From Pseudomonadota bacterium (GTDB taxonomy: Bacteria > Myxococcota_A > Polyangia > Polyangiales > Polyangiaceae): a DNA stretch of 22,020 nt. The stretch spans positions 1 to 22,020 of the forward strand of contig JAEWRL010000211.1 in assembly GCA_023398955.1 (NCBI GenBank), given 5' to 3'. The notes under the pieces were generated by a model. It saw nothing but the letters and a program-made list of their open reading frames with translations, did no database searches and had not been told where the DNA came from. This document shows, piece after piece, positions 7,325-15,581 of this stretch. The position numbers were made by a program, and so were the translations under genes. How positions within the stretch are numbered: position 1 is the stretch's first letter; every line of letters starts with the position of its first letter.

Positions 7325-8368
7325 ATGGGGTGTGTGCTTCCGAAATGGGTGTGGTGCTTGCCGAGCTTGGCCGGGCTACTCCTGGCCTCGTCAGCGACTG
7401 CCTCAGAAGCCAAGCAGTCCGTCCATCTCCAGTACGAGGTCGAGCCCGCGCTGCGGGGTTGCCCCAGCACCTCGGATTTCAGAGCCGTTGTCGCGCGAAA
7501 GCTCGGCTACGACCCGCACACAACTGACGCCCCACTCCACGTCGAGGTGCGACTTGCGAGCTCCCAGGAGGGTCTCTCGGGCACCGTCGAATGGCGGCGC
7601 GCGGGCGGTACCCCGTTGGGCAAACGCCGGTTCTCTGCACAGAGAGGCAACTGCCGCGATCTGGCGTCGATGATGGGATTCGTCGTGGCAGTGCAGCTGC
7701 AGATGATGACCGGTGAGACGGCACCTGCAGTCCAGCCAGCGGGATCCGGTCGGCCCTCGCCCCTGGCGGACGAGTCGCCGCCCACAGCGGAACCTGACAA
7801 TCGCAGCGGGGCTCCGCGGAGCGGCTTCGAGACGCCGCGCGCTCATCCCGAAGACAGCCGCGCCCCTCCGACCTCGCCCGCATTGCTGGCGGGTTCCGGG
7901 CCCTCCGTGGGTCTTGGGGTGGGACCTGAACCAACCCTGCAGGGCCGGCTGTTCTTGGCCCTGGTGCAGCAGGGAAGAGCGCTGGAGCTTGGTGCCTTGG
8001 CAAGCCTGCCTGCCACAGCCGAGCGGTCGTCAGCGGGGTTCCGCTATCAGGCGATCCTGGGCACCCTGGCTGCCTGTAGCCGTGCCGCCCCCTTGTTGGG
8101 CTGCGGCCTGGCGAACCTTGGAACGTTTCGGGTACACGGCGTCAGGGTAGACAGGCCTGCCACTCCGCAGGGATTCATCGCGCAGGCCGGCTTGAGGCTC
8201 GGCTATGAGCTCGGGTTGGGCCGCTCGGTGACGGGGATGGCGCACTTGGATGGGCTCTATCTGCTGACGCCATGGACCGTCGAGCTGAATCACCAGAAAG
8301 CCTGGTCGATGCCCCGGTTGAGCGCTGCCCTGGGGCTCGATCTCGCTCTTCATCTTCCTTTTCCTTAG
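7325..8368 (+). CDS. Exported protein of unknown function, possible small outer-membrane barrel
   Basis: This 347-aa protein is the first gene of the sigma-factor group. The ATG at 7325 begins a signal peptide (CLPSLAGLLLASSATASEA). The N-terminal domain (about 30-125) runs YEVEPALRGCPSTSDFRAVV, then LHVEVRLAS and SGTVEWRRAGG, and contains two cysteines. A Pro/Ser-rich linker follows (about 128-190). The C-terminal part alternates hydrophobic and Gly/polar residues (GFIAQAGLRLGYELGLG, LSAALGLDLALHLPF) as outer-membrane beta strands do, and ends in a terminal phenylalanine-proline. From memory, myxobacteria often encode such two-part proteins beside sigma-factor genes; no named function is known to me. 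The frame is open to 7223, but that start would hide the signal peptide. It ends 26 bp before the sigma gene. Confidence 0.75.
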   Translation: MGCVLPKWVWCLPSLAGLLLASSATASEAKQSVHLQYEVEPALRGCPSTSDFRAVVARKLGYDPHTTDAPLHVEVRLASSQEGLSGTVEWRRAGGTPLGKRRFSAQRGNCRDLASMMGFVVAVQLQMMTGETAPAVQPAGSGRPSPLADESPPTAEPDNRSGAPRSGFETPRAHPEDSRAPPTSPALLAGSGPSVGLGVGPEPTLQGRLFLALVQQGRALELGALASLPATAERSSAGFRYQAILGTLAACSRAAPLLGCGLANLGTFRVHGVRVDRPATPQGFIAQAGLRLGYELGLGRSVTGMAHLDGLYLLTPWTVELNHQKAWSMPRLSAALGLDLALHLPFP

Positions 8369-8394
8369 CAACCCGAGTGGCCTCCGGACAATGA

Positions 8395-8982
8395 ATGATG
8401 AGTGAGTCCCGGATGACGCAGCTTCGTCTTGTTTCGAGTCAGCCGTCCCCGCCGCGCCACACGCCAGCGGTTCAGGGTGACCACCCCTGCCTGGAGGCGT
8501 ACCGCCTCGAGTTCGACTATCTCGCACGAACCCTGCGGCGGCTCGGCGTCCGTCGCGACGACGTCGAGGACCTGGCACATGACGTCTTCCTCGTGCTCTA
8601 CCAAGCGTGGGACAAGTACGATCCTGCCCGTCCGCTCCGCGCCTATCTGTTTGGCATCGCATTCCGAGTAGCTGCGAACTATAGGCGCAAGCTGCGCAAA
8701 GAAAGGCATTTCACCCTCATCGACGTCGACACGGTCGAGATGCGCCCTGATCGAGCCGTCGAAGCCTTCCAGGCGCGCGCGACCGTTCTCAAGGCATTGG
8801 AGAGGATCCCGCTCCCGCGGCGTGCCGTGTTCATCCTGCACGACATCGATCAGCTCCCTATGGCCGAGATCGCGTCGACCCTCTCGATCTACCGCTTCAC
8901 TGGCTACTCTCGGCTACGCAAAGCCCGCCAAGAGTTCGCCGCCGCCGTGGCCGCGCTCTCGCGCATTGGAAACGAACAATGA
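8395..8982 (+). CDS. ECF-type RNA polymerase sigma factor (sigma-70 family)
   Basis: This directs RNA polymerase to a specific promoter set. The 195-aa protein has region 2 at about 34-102 (VEDLAHDVFLVLYQAW, then PLRAYLFGIAFRVAANYRR) and region 4 at about 128-182 (LPRRAVFILHDIDQLPMAEI, then YSRLRKARQEF). It lacks regions 1 and 3, as expected for ECF sigmas. The recognition-helix turn reads IYRFTGYSRLR where most relatives have something like PLGTVYSRLR, a mild divergence. The stop overlaps the next gene's start by 4 bp (ATGA), so translation is probably coupled. Two adjacent ATGs (8395, 8398) and a later one (8416) are possible starts, and no strong Shine-Dalgarno sequence separates them. Confidence 0.9.
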   Translation: MMSESRMTQLRLVSSQPSPPRHTPAVQGDHPCLEAYRLEFDYLARTLRRLGVRRDDVEDLAHDVFLVLYQAWDKYDPARPLRAYLFGIAFRVAANYRRKLRKERHFTLIDVDTVEMRPDRAVEAFQARATVLKALERIPLPRRAVFILHDIDQLPMAEIASTLSIYRFTGYSRLRKARQEFAAAVAALSRIGNEQ

Positions 8983-9746
8983 CTCGCCCCGCTTCCGACA
9001 ACAAGCACCCCGGTGTCGAGTCGTTGCTCGGCATTGAGCGGGAAATCCTTCCACAGCCCGCCAGCTTGCGCGCCCGCGCGCTCGAGCGGGCTCGAGCGTC
9101 GCTCCCGCGAAGCCACGGGCCGCGAGTCCTGAGCTATCCATCCAAACGCGGTTCGGCGCGGGTTGGGCAAGCCGCTGCGCTCGTGGCAATCTTCTCTGCC
9201 TTCTCCGCAGCAGCCTTCTACGCAGGGTACACACGCGGTGAGCGCAGCTCCCTCGCCCACGAGGTGCCACGCCTCATGAGCCTGTCGGCGCCCGTCTCCG
9301 TCGTCCTTGGCGGGCTACAGGCGCCGTCGGCGAACAGCTCGGCAACCCACACGAATGGGCCGCTCCCTGCACCGCCTGCAAACGATGCGGCAGGCAACAC
9401 CGATGCACCGCTCCGAGAGCCACTTCGCCCCGCGGTGAAGACGGAGACAGCTTCCACCGCGCCGACGGGCAGTATAGCGTTCGCGGAGGAGCTGCGGGTG
9501 CTCCAACCCGCTCAGCGGGCGGTCACGAAGCGTCAGTACGGGGTGGCTCTCACCTCCATCGCGGAACACGCGCGTCGTTTCCCTCGGGGCCAGCTCGCGG
9601 AGGAGCGTGAGGCACTGAGGATCCGGGCGCTCTTGGGGCTGGGGCGGCGCGCCGAGGCTCAACAGGCAGGGGCGGACTTTCGGAGACGGTTTCCGCGGAG
9701 CCTGCTCGTGAAACGGCTCGACGCAATGCTGGGGGCGCGCAGGTGA
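8979..9746 (+). CDS. Single-pass membrane protein with TPR-like C-terminus, sigma-factor partner
   Basis: This 255-aa protein is translationally coupled to the sigma factor. Residues 1-60 are charged and presumably cytoplasmic (LRARALERARASLPR). A membrane helix lies at about 64-84 (ALVAIFSAFSAAAFYAGYT). A low-complexity Pro/Ala/Thr region follows, then helical repeats of TPR style at about 165-250 (YGVALTSIAEHARRFPRG, then REALRIRALLGLGRRAEA). The place in the operon and the topology suggest an anti-sigma factor or envelope sensor, but no zinc-binding anti-sigma motif (HxxxCxxC) is visible. The role is an inference; a scaffold or lipoprotein-handling function is equally possible. Confidence 0.75.
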   Translation: MTRPASDNKHPGVESLLGIEREILPQPASLRARALERARASLPRSHGPRVLSYPSKRGSARVGQAAALVAIFSAFSAAAFYAGYTRGERSSLAHEVPRLMSLSAPVSVVLGGLQAPSANSSATHTNGPLPAPPANDAAGNTDAPLREPLRPAVKTETASTAPTGSIAFAEELRVLQPAQRAVTKRQYGVALTSIAEHARRFPRGQLAEEREALRIRALLGLGRRAEAQQAGADFRRRFPRSLLVKRLDAMLGARR

Positions 9747-9758
9747 GAGGCGTCGTCG

Positions 9759-10802
9759 ATGATAGGTAGCCGCGGCTCGGTCGCGGTTGTGGGCCTCTCG
9801 GCGCTGCTCACGATGGCGACGACCAACTGTGGAGGCACCCTCGATGCGGGGTGGGACGAGGCGGATGGGCAGCTCGAAGGGGTCGCGGGCGGCTCTGGCG
9901 AAGACGCACAGCGTGACAAGCTCCCCGTCACGGCTCGAAGCCCCATCGTGCTGTGCAACGACGGCCACGTGGACAACTGGCAAGGCGAGTATGCCCTGCT
10001 CCTGGCCAACACGGGGGGGCCGCCGCTGGCTGGCATCATCATCAATGACAGCTGGCCATGGCCGGACCTCGCGGAGAACATGGCCGGGTGGGAGGAGCTT
10101 GTGGCTGCGGCCCGGGAAAGCGGCATGACTGGCATTCCAGATCCGGTAGCCAGCAGCGGGCCTGTCTTGAGTCGCCCGAGCGATGGCGCGATCGAGGCCA
10201 CGGTGCCCAACTACTCGGCAGGAGCCCAGCTCATCCTCGGCGCTGCCGAGCGTGTCGCGGAGCCGGACCGACCACTCGTCGTCGTGACGGGGGGACGCCT
10301 CACCGACGTTGCCGATGCGTACCTCATGGATCCTTCGCTACCCGAGCGGGTCGTCGTCGTCTCTTCGCTGGGCTCGGTGACGGCTGACGGCGGCGAGATG
10401 GGCATCCCGAACGGCGAAATGGACACCTGGGCGGACACCATCGTCGCGCAGCGTTTCCGCTACGTTCAAGTGAGCGCGTTCTACGAGCAGGCCTCTGATG
10501 TCCCAGACGATCTCCTCTCACTCCTCCCGGAGAACGCCTTTACTTCGTGGGTGAAGGCGAAGCAGCCCGATGTGTGGGAGACCCGAGTCGCCGCCGACCA
10601 GGTTGCCGTTCTGGCCGTCGCGCTCCCGGAGTTCGTTGTGGCGTTCACTCCTGTGGAGCTGGCGGGCGAGGGTCCCGAGGGCTTTCCAGGTTTGTCGAGG
10701 ACTACCGGAGGTAGCGCTTCGCTTGTCACTGAGGTCGATGCGTCCGTGGCTACTGCGCGCCTGCAAGCTATGTTGCTCGATCCTGCGACATATGGTCGCT
10801 GA
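9759..10802 (+). CDS. Exported nucleoside-hydrolase-like protein, degenerate metal site
   Basis: This 347-aa protein follows the membrane protein by 12 bp, with GAGAGG before its ATG, and so belongs to the same unit. The N-terminus is a signal sequence with a cysteine at 24 (TTNCGG), a poor lipobox. The body resembles the inosine/uridine nucleoside hydrolase fold: PIVLCNDGHVDNW (62-74) where the family has a DxDxGxDD calcium site, VVVTGGRLTDVADAYLMDP (174-192) where it has the GPLTN helix, and EMDTWADTIVAQRF (220-233) where it has the FNxxxDPEA segment. Several calcium-binding aspartates are replaced (Cys, Asn), so catalysis may be lost or changed. A DUF1593-type relative is an alternative. 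Moderate certainty on fold, low on function. Confidence 0.6.
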   Translation: MIGSRGSVAVVGLSALLTMATTNCGGTLDAGWDEADGQLEGVAGGSGEDAQRDKLPVTARSPIVLCNDGHVDNWQGEYALLLANTGGPPLAGIIINDSWPWPDLAENMAGWEELVAAARESGMTGIPDPVASSGPVLSRPSDGAIEATVPNYSAGAQLILGAAERVAEPDRPLVVVTGGRLTDVADAYLMDPSLPERVVVVSSLGSVTADGGEMGIPNGEMDTWADTIVAQRFRYVQVSAFYEQASDVPDDLLSLLPENAFTSWVKAKQPDVWETRVAADQVAVLAVALPEFVVAFTPVELAGEGPEGFPGLSRTTGGSASLVTEVDASVATARLQAMLLDPATYGR

Positions 10803-11027
10803 CTTGGTTGTGCCACCAGGCGCGACACCGGCTGCGCAGGCTTGGCACACTCCCGCCCCTCCACTGGCACGGTGAGCCACCAGCGGAAGCTCGCCGCCAC
10901 CGACTCGTGGACCGGCTCCCGAGGCCACGATGGCGGCGGCCATGAAGGTTTTCGGTAGCTTGAAGCGCTCGAAGACCACCGCTTCCCTGTCCCGTATCCC
11001 GAACGCTGCGGCTGGACTACCTCTTGC

Positions 11028-11033
11028 AGGAGG
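11028..11033 (+). promoter_or_regulatory. Ribosome binding site AGGAGG that fixes the propeller gene start
   Basis: A perfect AGGAGG lies 7 nt before the ATG at 11041. It selects that start over the in-frame ATG at 10930, whose N-terminal extension would bury the signal peptide. Confidence 0.8.
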
Positions 11034-11040
11034 CCCGGCC

Positions 11041-14022
11041 ATGCCACCCACGCGGCCACTCGTTTCCATCGTACTGTCCACGCCACTGCTCGTTGCTCTG
11101 TCGGCCTGCGGATCAGGAGGAGATGGCAGTGGAGCCCCCGGCCTCGGCGACGCGGGAGCCGTGGGAGCGGGCGAATCGGAAACCGCGGACGACGCGGCCG
11201 GCGGCTCGCGCTCGAGCGATGGCGCCGCTGGCAGACACGGCGACGAGGATGGAGACGGGAGCGGAGGGAAGGAGGGCAGCACTACCGTAGAGGGCGCGGC
11301 GGGCGCGCGCGACGACGGTACGGGGGGGACCCAGCAAGCAACTGGCGGCGGGCCAGGTCACGAGACGGGTGGCAGTACCTCTGCAACGGGTGGTCAGGCT
11401 ACGGGCGGCGAGGGCGGCGCCAGCGGCAGCATCGGCGGGGCCGCAGGAGGTACGGCCGTCGAGCTCGACGATTGGTACGCGGCGGCGACGATCTCCAGGC
11501 GCAATCTCATGCCGGTTCCCGCTGCCTACGCGAACCTCTTGGCTGAGCCCATCCGGCGACAGCTGGAGATCTACGACCCAGGCAGCCTCCTGCGCTGTGA
11601 GGTCCACGATGACGCTGACTACAGGGAGTTCATCGACTCCGTGGGCGGCGTGACTTGGGGCTACACGGTCACGATTCTAGAGGACGAGAGTCAGCCGCGT
11701 TTCCAGCTAGGCTTCCCCGACCAGCGCTGGGACGCCTATCCTGGTACGTCAGCCACCGACGGTGGCAACGCAGTCGAGATCGAGGAGTCGGACATCATTG
11801 GGCTCTCCGAGACTTCGGCGCTCTACTACTCGAACGAGCACGGCCTTCTGCTCGTCGACCTGAGTGGGCCGGAGCCCGTCTTCGACTGCGCCACCAAGCT
11901 GCCGGGGCGCGTCGACAAGTTCTTCTACTACCAGGGACACCTCGTCGCGATGACCCAGCAGCTCACGGGGTCGGTCAGGCACTCCTACCTGCTCCACTTC
12001 GATGTATCGGGCGGCGCGATGAGGTTCGTGGAGGCGCTCGATCTGGGCGCCGTGCAGATCCTCGACACGCGCCGATTCAACGGCAGGCTCGTCGTCTACA
12101 CGGATCTGACGCTCGAGGATCAGAACCCCGAGCCACCCACTGACGCCTCTATCCCCATCTACTACGAGCCGCGGGGCCTGCACCGCACGCTGCGCGTGTT
12201 CACCTTCGGCGAGACATTGACGGAGGAGATGACGGATACCCTTCTCGATACGTCTCCCAGCCCGGGCTATCTCACCGACGGTGGCATCGCACCCGAGACG
12301 GAGCCGGGGACCCTCGTCGCCGACTCGAGCAACTTCGGCAGCCTCATGTGGGCGAGCGACCACTACTTCGTCGTCACCGAGCAGATCGCGAAGACCTATC
12401 TGACGCACTGGACGACGAGGACCTACTCGGTTTGTGTGGAGAGCCACACGGTAGAGGTCCCCTACGAGCACTGCGAGACGCTCTTCGAGGAGCGACCAAA
12501 CCCCGACTACACCCCACCGGACAACAGCGGCGGCGACCGCGCCTGCAATGGCACCACCCTCTCCGATTGCCTGCGCGCCGTTTCGCGGGCATCGAACCCG
12601 ACGATCCAAGTGCCCGTGGGCAAGGAGTGCGAGCAGCGGATTCGACACAATTGGGTCTGCGACGCGCGGGAGTCGCGCTCCTACACCTATCCGGAGCTCG
12701 ACACCGAATACTCGAACCGCCTGTACATCTATGAATACACGGATGACGGGTTCATCCGCCTCGACACCGAGGTCAGCGAGATAACAACTGACGGACTGGA
12801 ACAGGAGAGTCCAGACGCCGTCGTGCCTGCGCTGACGACGTCGACGGGGACGTACGACCTGGCCATCCCAGGGATGCTCCAGACGCTCTACTTCCAGAAC
12901 GGCATGCTCTACGCCATCGCGGATGGTGTGCTGCAAACCTACGCCATGGGCGGCTCGTCGCTGGTCCGGACGAGCTCGCTCAGCGTCGTCGACAGCCGCC
13001 TTCAGACCTCCCTCTTCACGAGCGACAAGCTCTACCTGAGTGACTTCGGGTACGCTGGCAGGCACGATCAGTCCGTGCTCCGGGTGATCGATCTCTCGAA
13101 CCCCGCGTTCCCGAGCCAGGCTTCGGAGGACCGCACCCTTCCCGGCGGACACTCGACGATACTGCCGGTCTCCCAGGGTATCCTGACCGTGGGTGCGGTC
13201 GCCAACTTTGAGCCCGGCATCGAGCGGATCATCAAGCTCGGGATGTTCAGCGATCCCTTCACTGACGAGCTCTCGTACCTCATCCTCGGGACCGATCTCG
13301 AGGCAACGTACCTGGGAGAAGACAGGTCGTCGACCTTCGACGCCTCAGCACAGCGGCTCTTCCTGCCTTACTACGGATACGCCGACGAGAGGACGCGCTA
13401 CGTCGCGCGCGTTGGGGTAAGCCACCTCGATGGAACGAGCATCGTCTCCGAGGGCGCTGTCGTCACGCCGGAGCTACCGAGGCGCGTGCGGCGGAGGCCT
13501 GGAGCGACGGACGAGGTACTGAGCTTCGCCTCGAGCTCCATCGAGTGGCTCAGGCCCAGCGGCGAGGAGTGGGCAGCTACCCCGGTTCTCGAGTACTTCA
13601 AGCCGATCGCCCTCTACCGCCTCACCGAGGACGACGACTACGTCGAGGTGTTGCGCCTTGGTCAGGAGTGCAAGCTCCACTTCTCGGCAGCGGAAAGCAT
13701 CAACGTCACTCGAGACGAGTCGACGTCCGACGTGTTCGAGTGCGGGAGCGCGTATCCCTGGGCCTACGCCAACAACATCATCTTTTCCACCGTCGCCGGC
13801 GTCGAGTTCGCCGACGATGGCACCGTCCGGGTCCTCTCGCAGGAGGAGCTCGAGGCGCTCTACGATCTGCGCGCGGAGCGACAGTATTGCCTCTTCTCGA
13901 CGGACCTCCTCGCGGACGTCACCGTCGACTACGAGAACCCTCCACCCGTTGACGACTTGATCTGCTACACGCCGGAAGAGTACCAGGCCGCCTATCAAGA
14001 GGCGCTGGGTCAGAGCGACTGA
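11041..14022 (+). CDS. Large lipoprotein with C-terminal beta-propeller-type domain
   Basis: This 993-aa protein has a signal peptide ending in VALSAC (C23 lipid site), then an acidic and Gly-rich linker to about residue 140. The rest resembles the secreted 'beta-propeller domain' family (PF09826 type): EIEESDIIGLSETSALYYSN followed by LLLVDLSGPEPVFD, KFFYYQGHLVAMTQ, and later blades such as TLYFQNGMLYAIADGVLQTY and SVLRVIDLSNPAFP. Inserts with paired cysteines lie at about residues 465-545 (SVCVESHTVEVPYEHCETLF). The family's function is not established; surface binding or adhesion is plausible. The gene is preceded by 238 bp without a convincing gene, so it may be transcribed alone. Its last 13 bp overlap the convergent metalloprotease gene. 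Confidence 0.8.
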   Translation: MPPTRPLVSIVLSTPLLVALSACGSGGDGSGAPGLGDAGAVGAGESETADDAAGGSRSSDGAAGRHGDEDGDGSGGKEGSTTVEGAAGARDDGTGGTQQATGGGPGHETGGSTSATGGQATGGEGGASGSIGGAAGGTAVELDDWYAAATISRRNLMPVPAAYANLLAEPIRRQLEIYDPGSLLRCEVHDDADYREFIDSVGGVTWGYTVTILEDESQPRFQLGFPDQRWDAYPGTSATDGGNAVEIEESDIIGLSETSALYYSNEHGLLLVDLSGPEPVFDCATKLPGRVDKFFYYQGHLVAMTQQLTGSVRHSYLLHFDVSGGAMRFVEALDLGAVQILDTRRFNGRLVVYTDLTLEDQNPEPPTDASIPIYYEPRGLHRTLRVFTFGETLTEEMTDTLLDTSPSPGYLTDGGIAPETEPGTLVADSSNFGSLMWASDHYFVVTEQIAKTYLTHWTTRTYSVCVESHTVEVPYEHCETLFEERPNPDYTPPDNSGGDRACNGTTLSDCLRAVSRASNPTIQVPVGKECEQRIRHNWVCDARESRSYTYPELDTEYSNRLYIYEYTDDGFIRLDTEVSEITTDGLEQESPDAVVPALTTSTGTYDLAIPGMLQTLYFQNGMLYAIADGVLQTYAMGGSSLVRTSSLSVVDSRLQTSLFTSDKLYLSDFGYAGRHDQSVLRVIDLSNPAFPSQASEDRTLPGGHSTILPVSQGILTVGAVANFEPGIERIIKLGMFSDPFTDELSYLILGTDLEATYLGEDRSSTFDASAQRLFLPYYGYADERTRYVARVGVSHLDGTSIVSEGAVVTPELPRRVRRRPGATDEVLSFASSSIEWLRPSGEEWAATPVLEYFKPIALYRLTEDDDYVEVLRLGQECKLHFSAAESINVTRDESTSDVFECGSAYPWAYANNIIFSTVAGVEFADDGTVRVLSQEELEALYDLRAERQYCLFSTDLLADVTVDYENPPPVDDLICYTPEEYQAAYQEALGQSD

Positions 14023-15170
14023 TCCCCCCACCCGATTTCCCCTGCCGTCCAAGCCCCGACCACCCACGTCCCCGCAGGCCCGGGGACGTCGGCCTCGCTG
14101 AGGGACAGGGGCCGTCCCCGCGCCATGATCTCGGTCTTCTCCTGGGGATAGAGCGGCTCCTGGGCGGGGTCCGCGAGACCTTCCGGGACGCGGGCATGCC
14201 CGCTCAGGTCGTACTTGTCGGTGGCTCCGCAGGTGTGGAAGAGCTCGTGGACGGTCACGAACCAGACGAAGTCGATGCTCTCTTCGGCGAGCTCGGCGGT
14301 GACGACTCCGATCTCGCCCCGGTCTAGGCTCGCCCCTTCCACGGCTTGCCGAGACGGCACGGCGGGCGTGGCCACCCGCACGAAGAGTCGCGCGTCGAAG
14401 GCGTCACCATCGATCCCGAGAGCGCGCTCGATCGACGCCGCGTAGCGCGCGAGCTCCCAGTTGTATTCGATGAGCGTGAGCAGACCGCCCTCGGGCAAGG
14501 TAGGCGGGGGTGCGGGTTCGTGCACGGCTCCGAAGACCTCGATGGCGAAGGGAGGCTGGGCTTCGTCGTCGTAGCGACGACGTTGCTCGTGGAGGGCCTC
14601 CTCGACGACGGGAGCCATCTCCCGAAAACCCTCCAAGAGCTCGTCCGAGACGGCTGCCCCGCTCCGCTCCACCAGGATGACCGCCACCTGATAGGACCGC
14701 GACCAGTCCCTGTACCTGCGTCGGTACTCGCGCCACGCCAGGAGCAGGGTCCCGGCCAGCACGACGAGCAAGACACCCACCCGCAGGCGCTTCCAGTTTC
14801 GACGCCGAGCCGCCTTGCGCTCACAGCTCGGACACGAGCCCTCACCCCCGCGCTGGCAGAGGACGCAGACGGGAGCCCCGCAGGCGCTACATGGGGCGGC
14901 TTCGAGGAAGCGTGGGTGCTGGACGCAGTAGCGCTCCCCACCGTCGGGAACGGTGACTGCGGACGCATGGAGTCCCTCTCCGCTGAGCTGCCGCGCGAGA
15001 TTCTCCGCTTCCTCCTGGGACAGGGCGACGGGAAGCGTCGCGGGGAGCTCGCGGAGCACCACGCGTGCCTCCCGAAGCGGCAGCTGCAACTCCTGGGCGA
15101 GCAGCTTCACCTTCGTGTAGTTCGGCGCTCCCGGAGCAAGCTTACCCTCGACCCTGACGCGGTATGCCAC
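14010..15170 (-). CDS. Membrane-anchored metzincin-like protease with L7/L12-like and zinc-finger N-terminus
   Basis: This 386-aa protein has an unusual order of parts. Residues about 15-75 (KVKLLAQELQLPLREARVVL, then LSQEEAENLARQLSGEG) resemble the C-terminal domain of ribosomal protein L7/L12. Residues 82-116 carry C82, H85, C94, C97, C102, C105, C113 and C116, a B-box or zinc-ribbon-like finger. A membrane helix lies at 131-147, followed by an Arg/Tyr-rich stretch. The C-terminal domain has VTVHELFHTCGATDKYD: H308, E309, H312 and D318 make the HExxHxxGxxD zinc site, with EIMARG (M349) as a candidate Met-turn. By topology the protease would face the periplasm and the finger the cytoplasm. 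Protease activity is likely from motifs, but the substrate is unknown. The overall architecture is not one I recognise as named. Confidence 0.78.
   Translation of the reverse strand: MAYRVRVEGKLAPGAPNYTKVKLLAQELQLPLREARVVLRELPATLPVALSQEEAENLARQLSGEGLHASAVTVPDGGERYCVQHPRFLEAAPCSACGAPVCVLCQRGGEGSCPSCERKAARRRNWKRLRVGVLLVVLAGTLLLAWREYRRRYRDWSRSYQVAVILVERSGAAVSDELLEGFREMAPVVEEALHEQRRRYDDEAQPPFAIEVFGAVHEPAPPPTLPEGGLLTLIEYNWELARYAASIERALGIDGDAFDARLFVRVATPAVPSRQAVEGASLDRGEIGVVTAELAEESIDFVWFVTVHELFHTCGATDKYDLSGHARVPEGLADPAQEPLYPQEKTEIMARGRPLSLSEADVPGPAGTWVVGAWTAGEIGWGDQSL
14066..14089. terminator. Perfect 9-bp hairpin near the convergent gene ends
   Basis: ACGTCCCCG, CAGGCC, CGGGGACGT forms a 9-bp perfect stem with a 6-nt loop. 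It lies 44 bp past the propeller gene's stop and within the last 26 codons of the opposing protease gene. It has no T-tract on either side, so it is at best an atypical terminator or transcript-end stabiliser for the propeller mRNA. Confidence 0.35.
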
Positions 15171-15506
15171 GCATGAACGCTACGACGCATCCATGGCGGC
15201 GTCCATGAGCTGCTGCGGGCTAAGGCTGGGGTCGGATGTCGGCCTGGACGGGGCTGACTTCCCAATGCTACTGCTCCGAGTACGGTCGCGCGAGGAGGCG
15301 ACCGCGACCGCTTGACCAGGATGGCCGCCGCTGAGCGAAACAGCCTCGACTATCTGTCAGCAACGCCAGCGACGTGAGCACCCAGCGAGTTCCATCCGAA
15401 CTCGTCGCGCCTATGGAGACGATCTAGTGCCGCACACAGAGCCCGGGCTCCTGGCCGGGCATGGGCTCGCCTTTCCTCTCCTTGGACTGTCCACGGCAGC
15501 ATCCTC

Positions 15507-15536
15507 TTGTCAGCGTGGACCGTCGTTGAGTAGTCT
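15507..15536 (+). promoter_or_regulatory. Weak sigma-70-like promoter candidate for the serine protease
   Basis: TTGTCA at 15507 (5 of 6 matches to TTGACA) is separated by 18 nt from TAGTCT at 15531 (3 of 6 matches to TATAAT), about 46 bp before the start codon. Such matches occur by chance, and myxobacteria use many alternative sigmas. Confidence 0.2.
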
Positions 15537-15570
15537 CAAGCCACGCAGCAAAGGGAATGCTGCGGAGTGA

Positions 15571-15576
15571 GAGGAG
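15571..15576 (+). promoter_or_regulatory. Ribosome binding site GAGGAG of the serine protease gene
   Basis: GAGGAG lies 5 nt before the ATG at 15582. It selects that start over the GTG at 15567, which lies upstream of the site itself. Confidence 0.7.
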
Positions 15577-15581
15577 AAAGT

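Larger units (their letters stand above)
15171..15581. other. Intergenic region between divergent genes, 411 bp
   Basis: I see no credible gene here. It holds the upstream regions of the leftward metalloprotease and the rightward serine protease. It contains short GC inverted repeats (GGTCGC and GCGACC around 15284-15303; CCCGG and CCGGG around 15443-15460) and the weak promoter-like pair listed separately. Nothing resembles a tRNA, riboswitch or insertion sequence. Confidence 0.5.

Noticed and set aside
11749..13152. Long leftward frame (467 codons) opposite the propeller gene
   Set aside because: It is an antisense shadow rich in Arg, Val and Glu with no domain. The plus-strand reading has a signal peptide, a lipobox and a perfect Shine-Dalgarno sequence.
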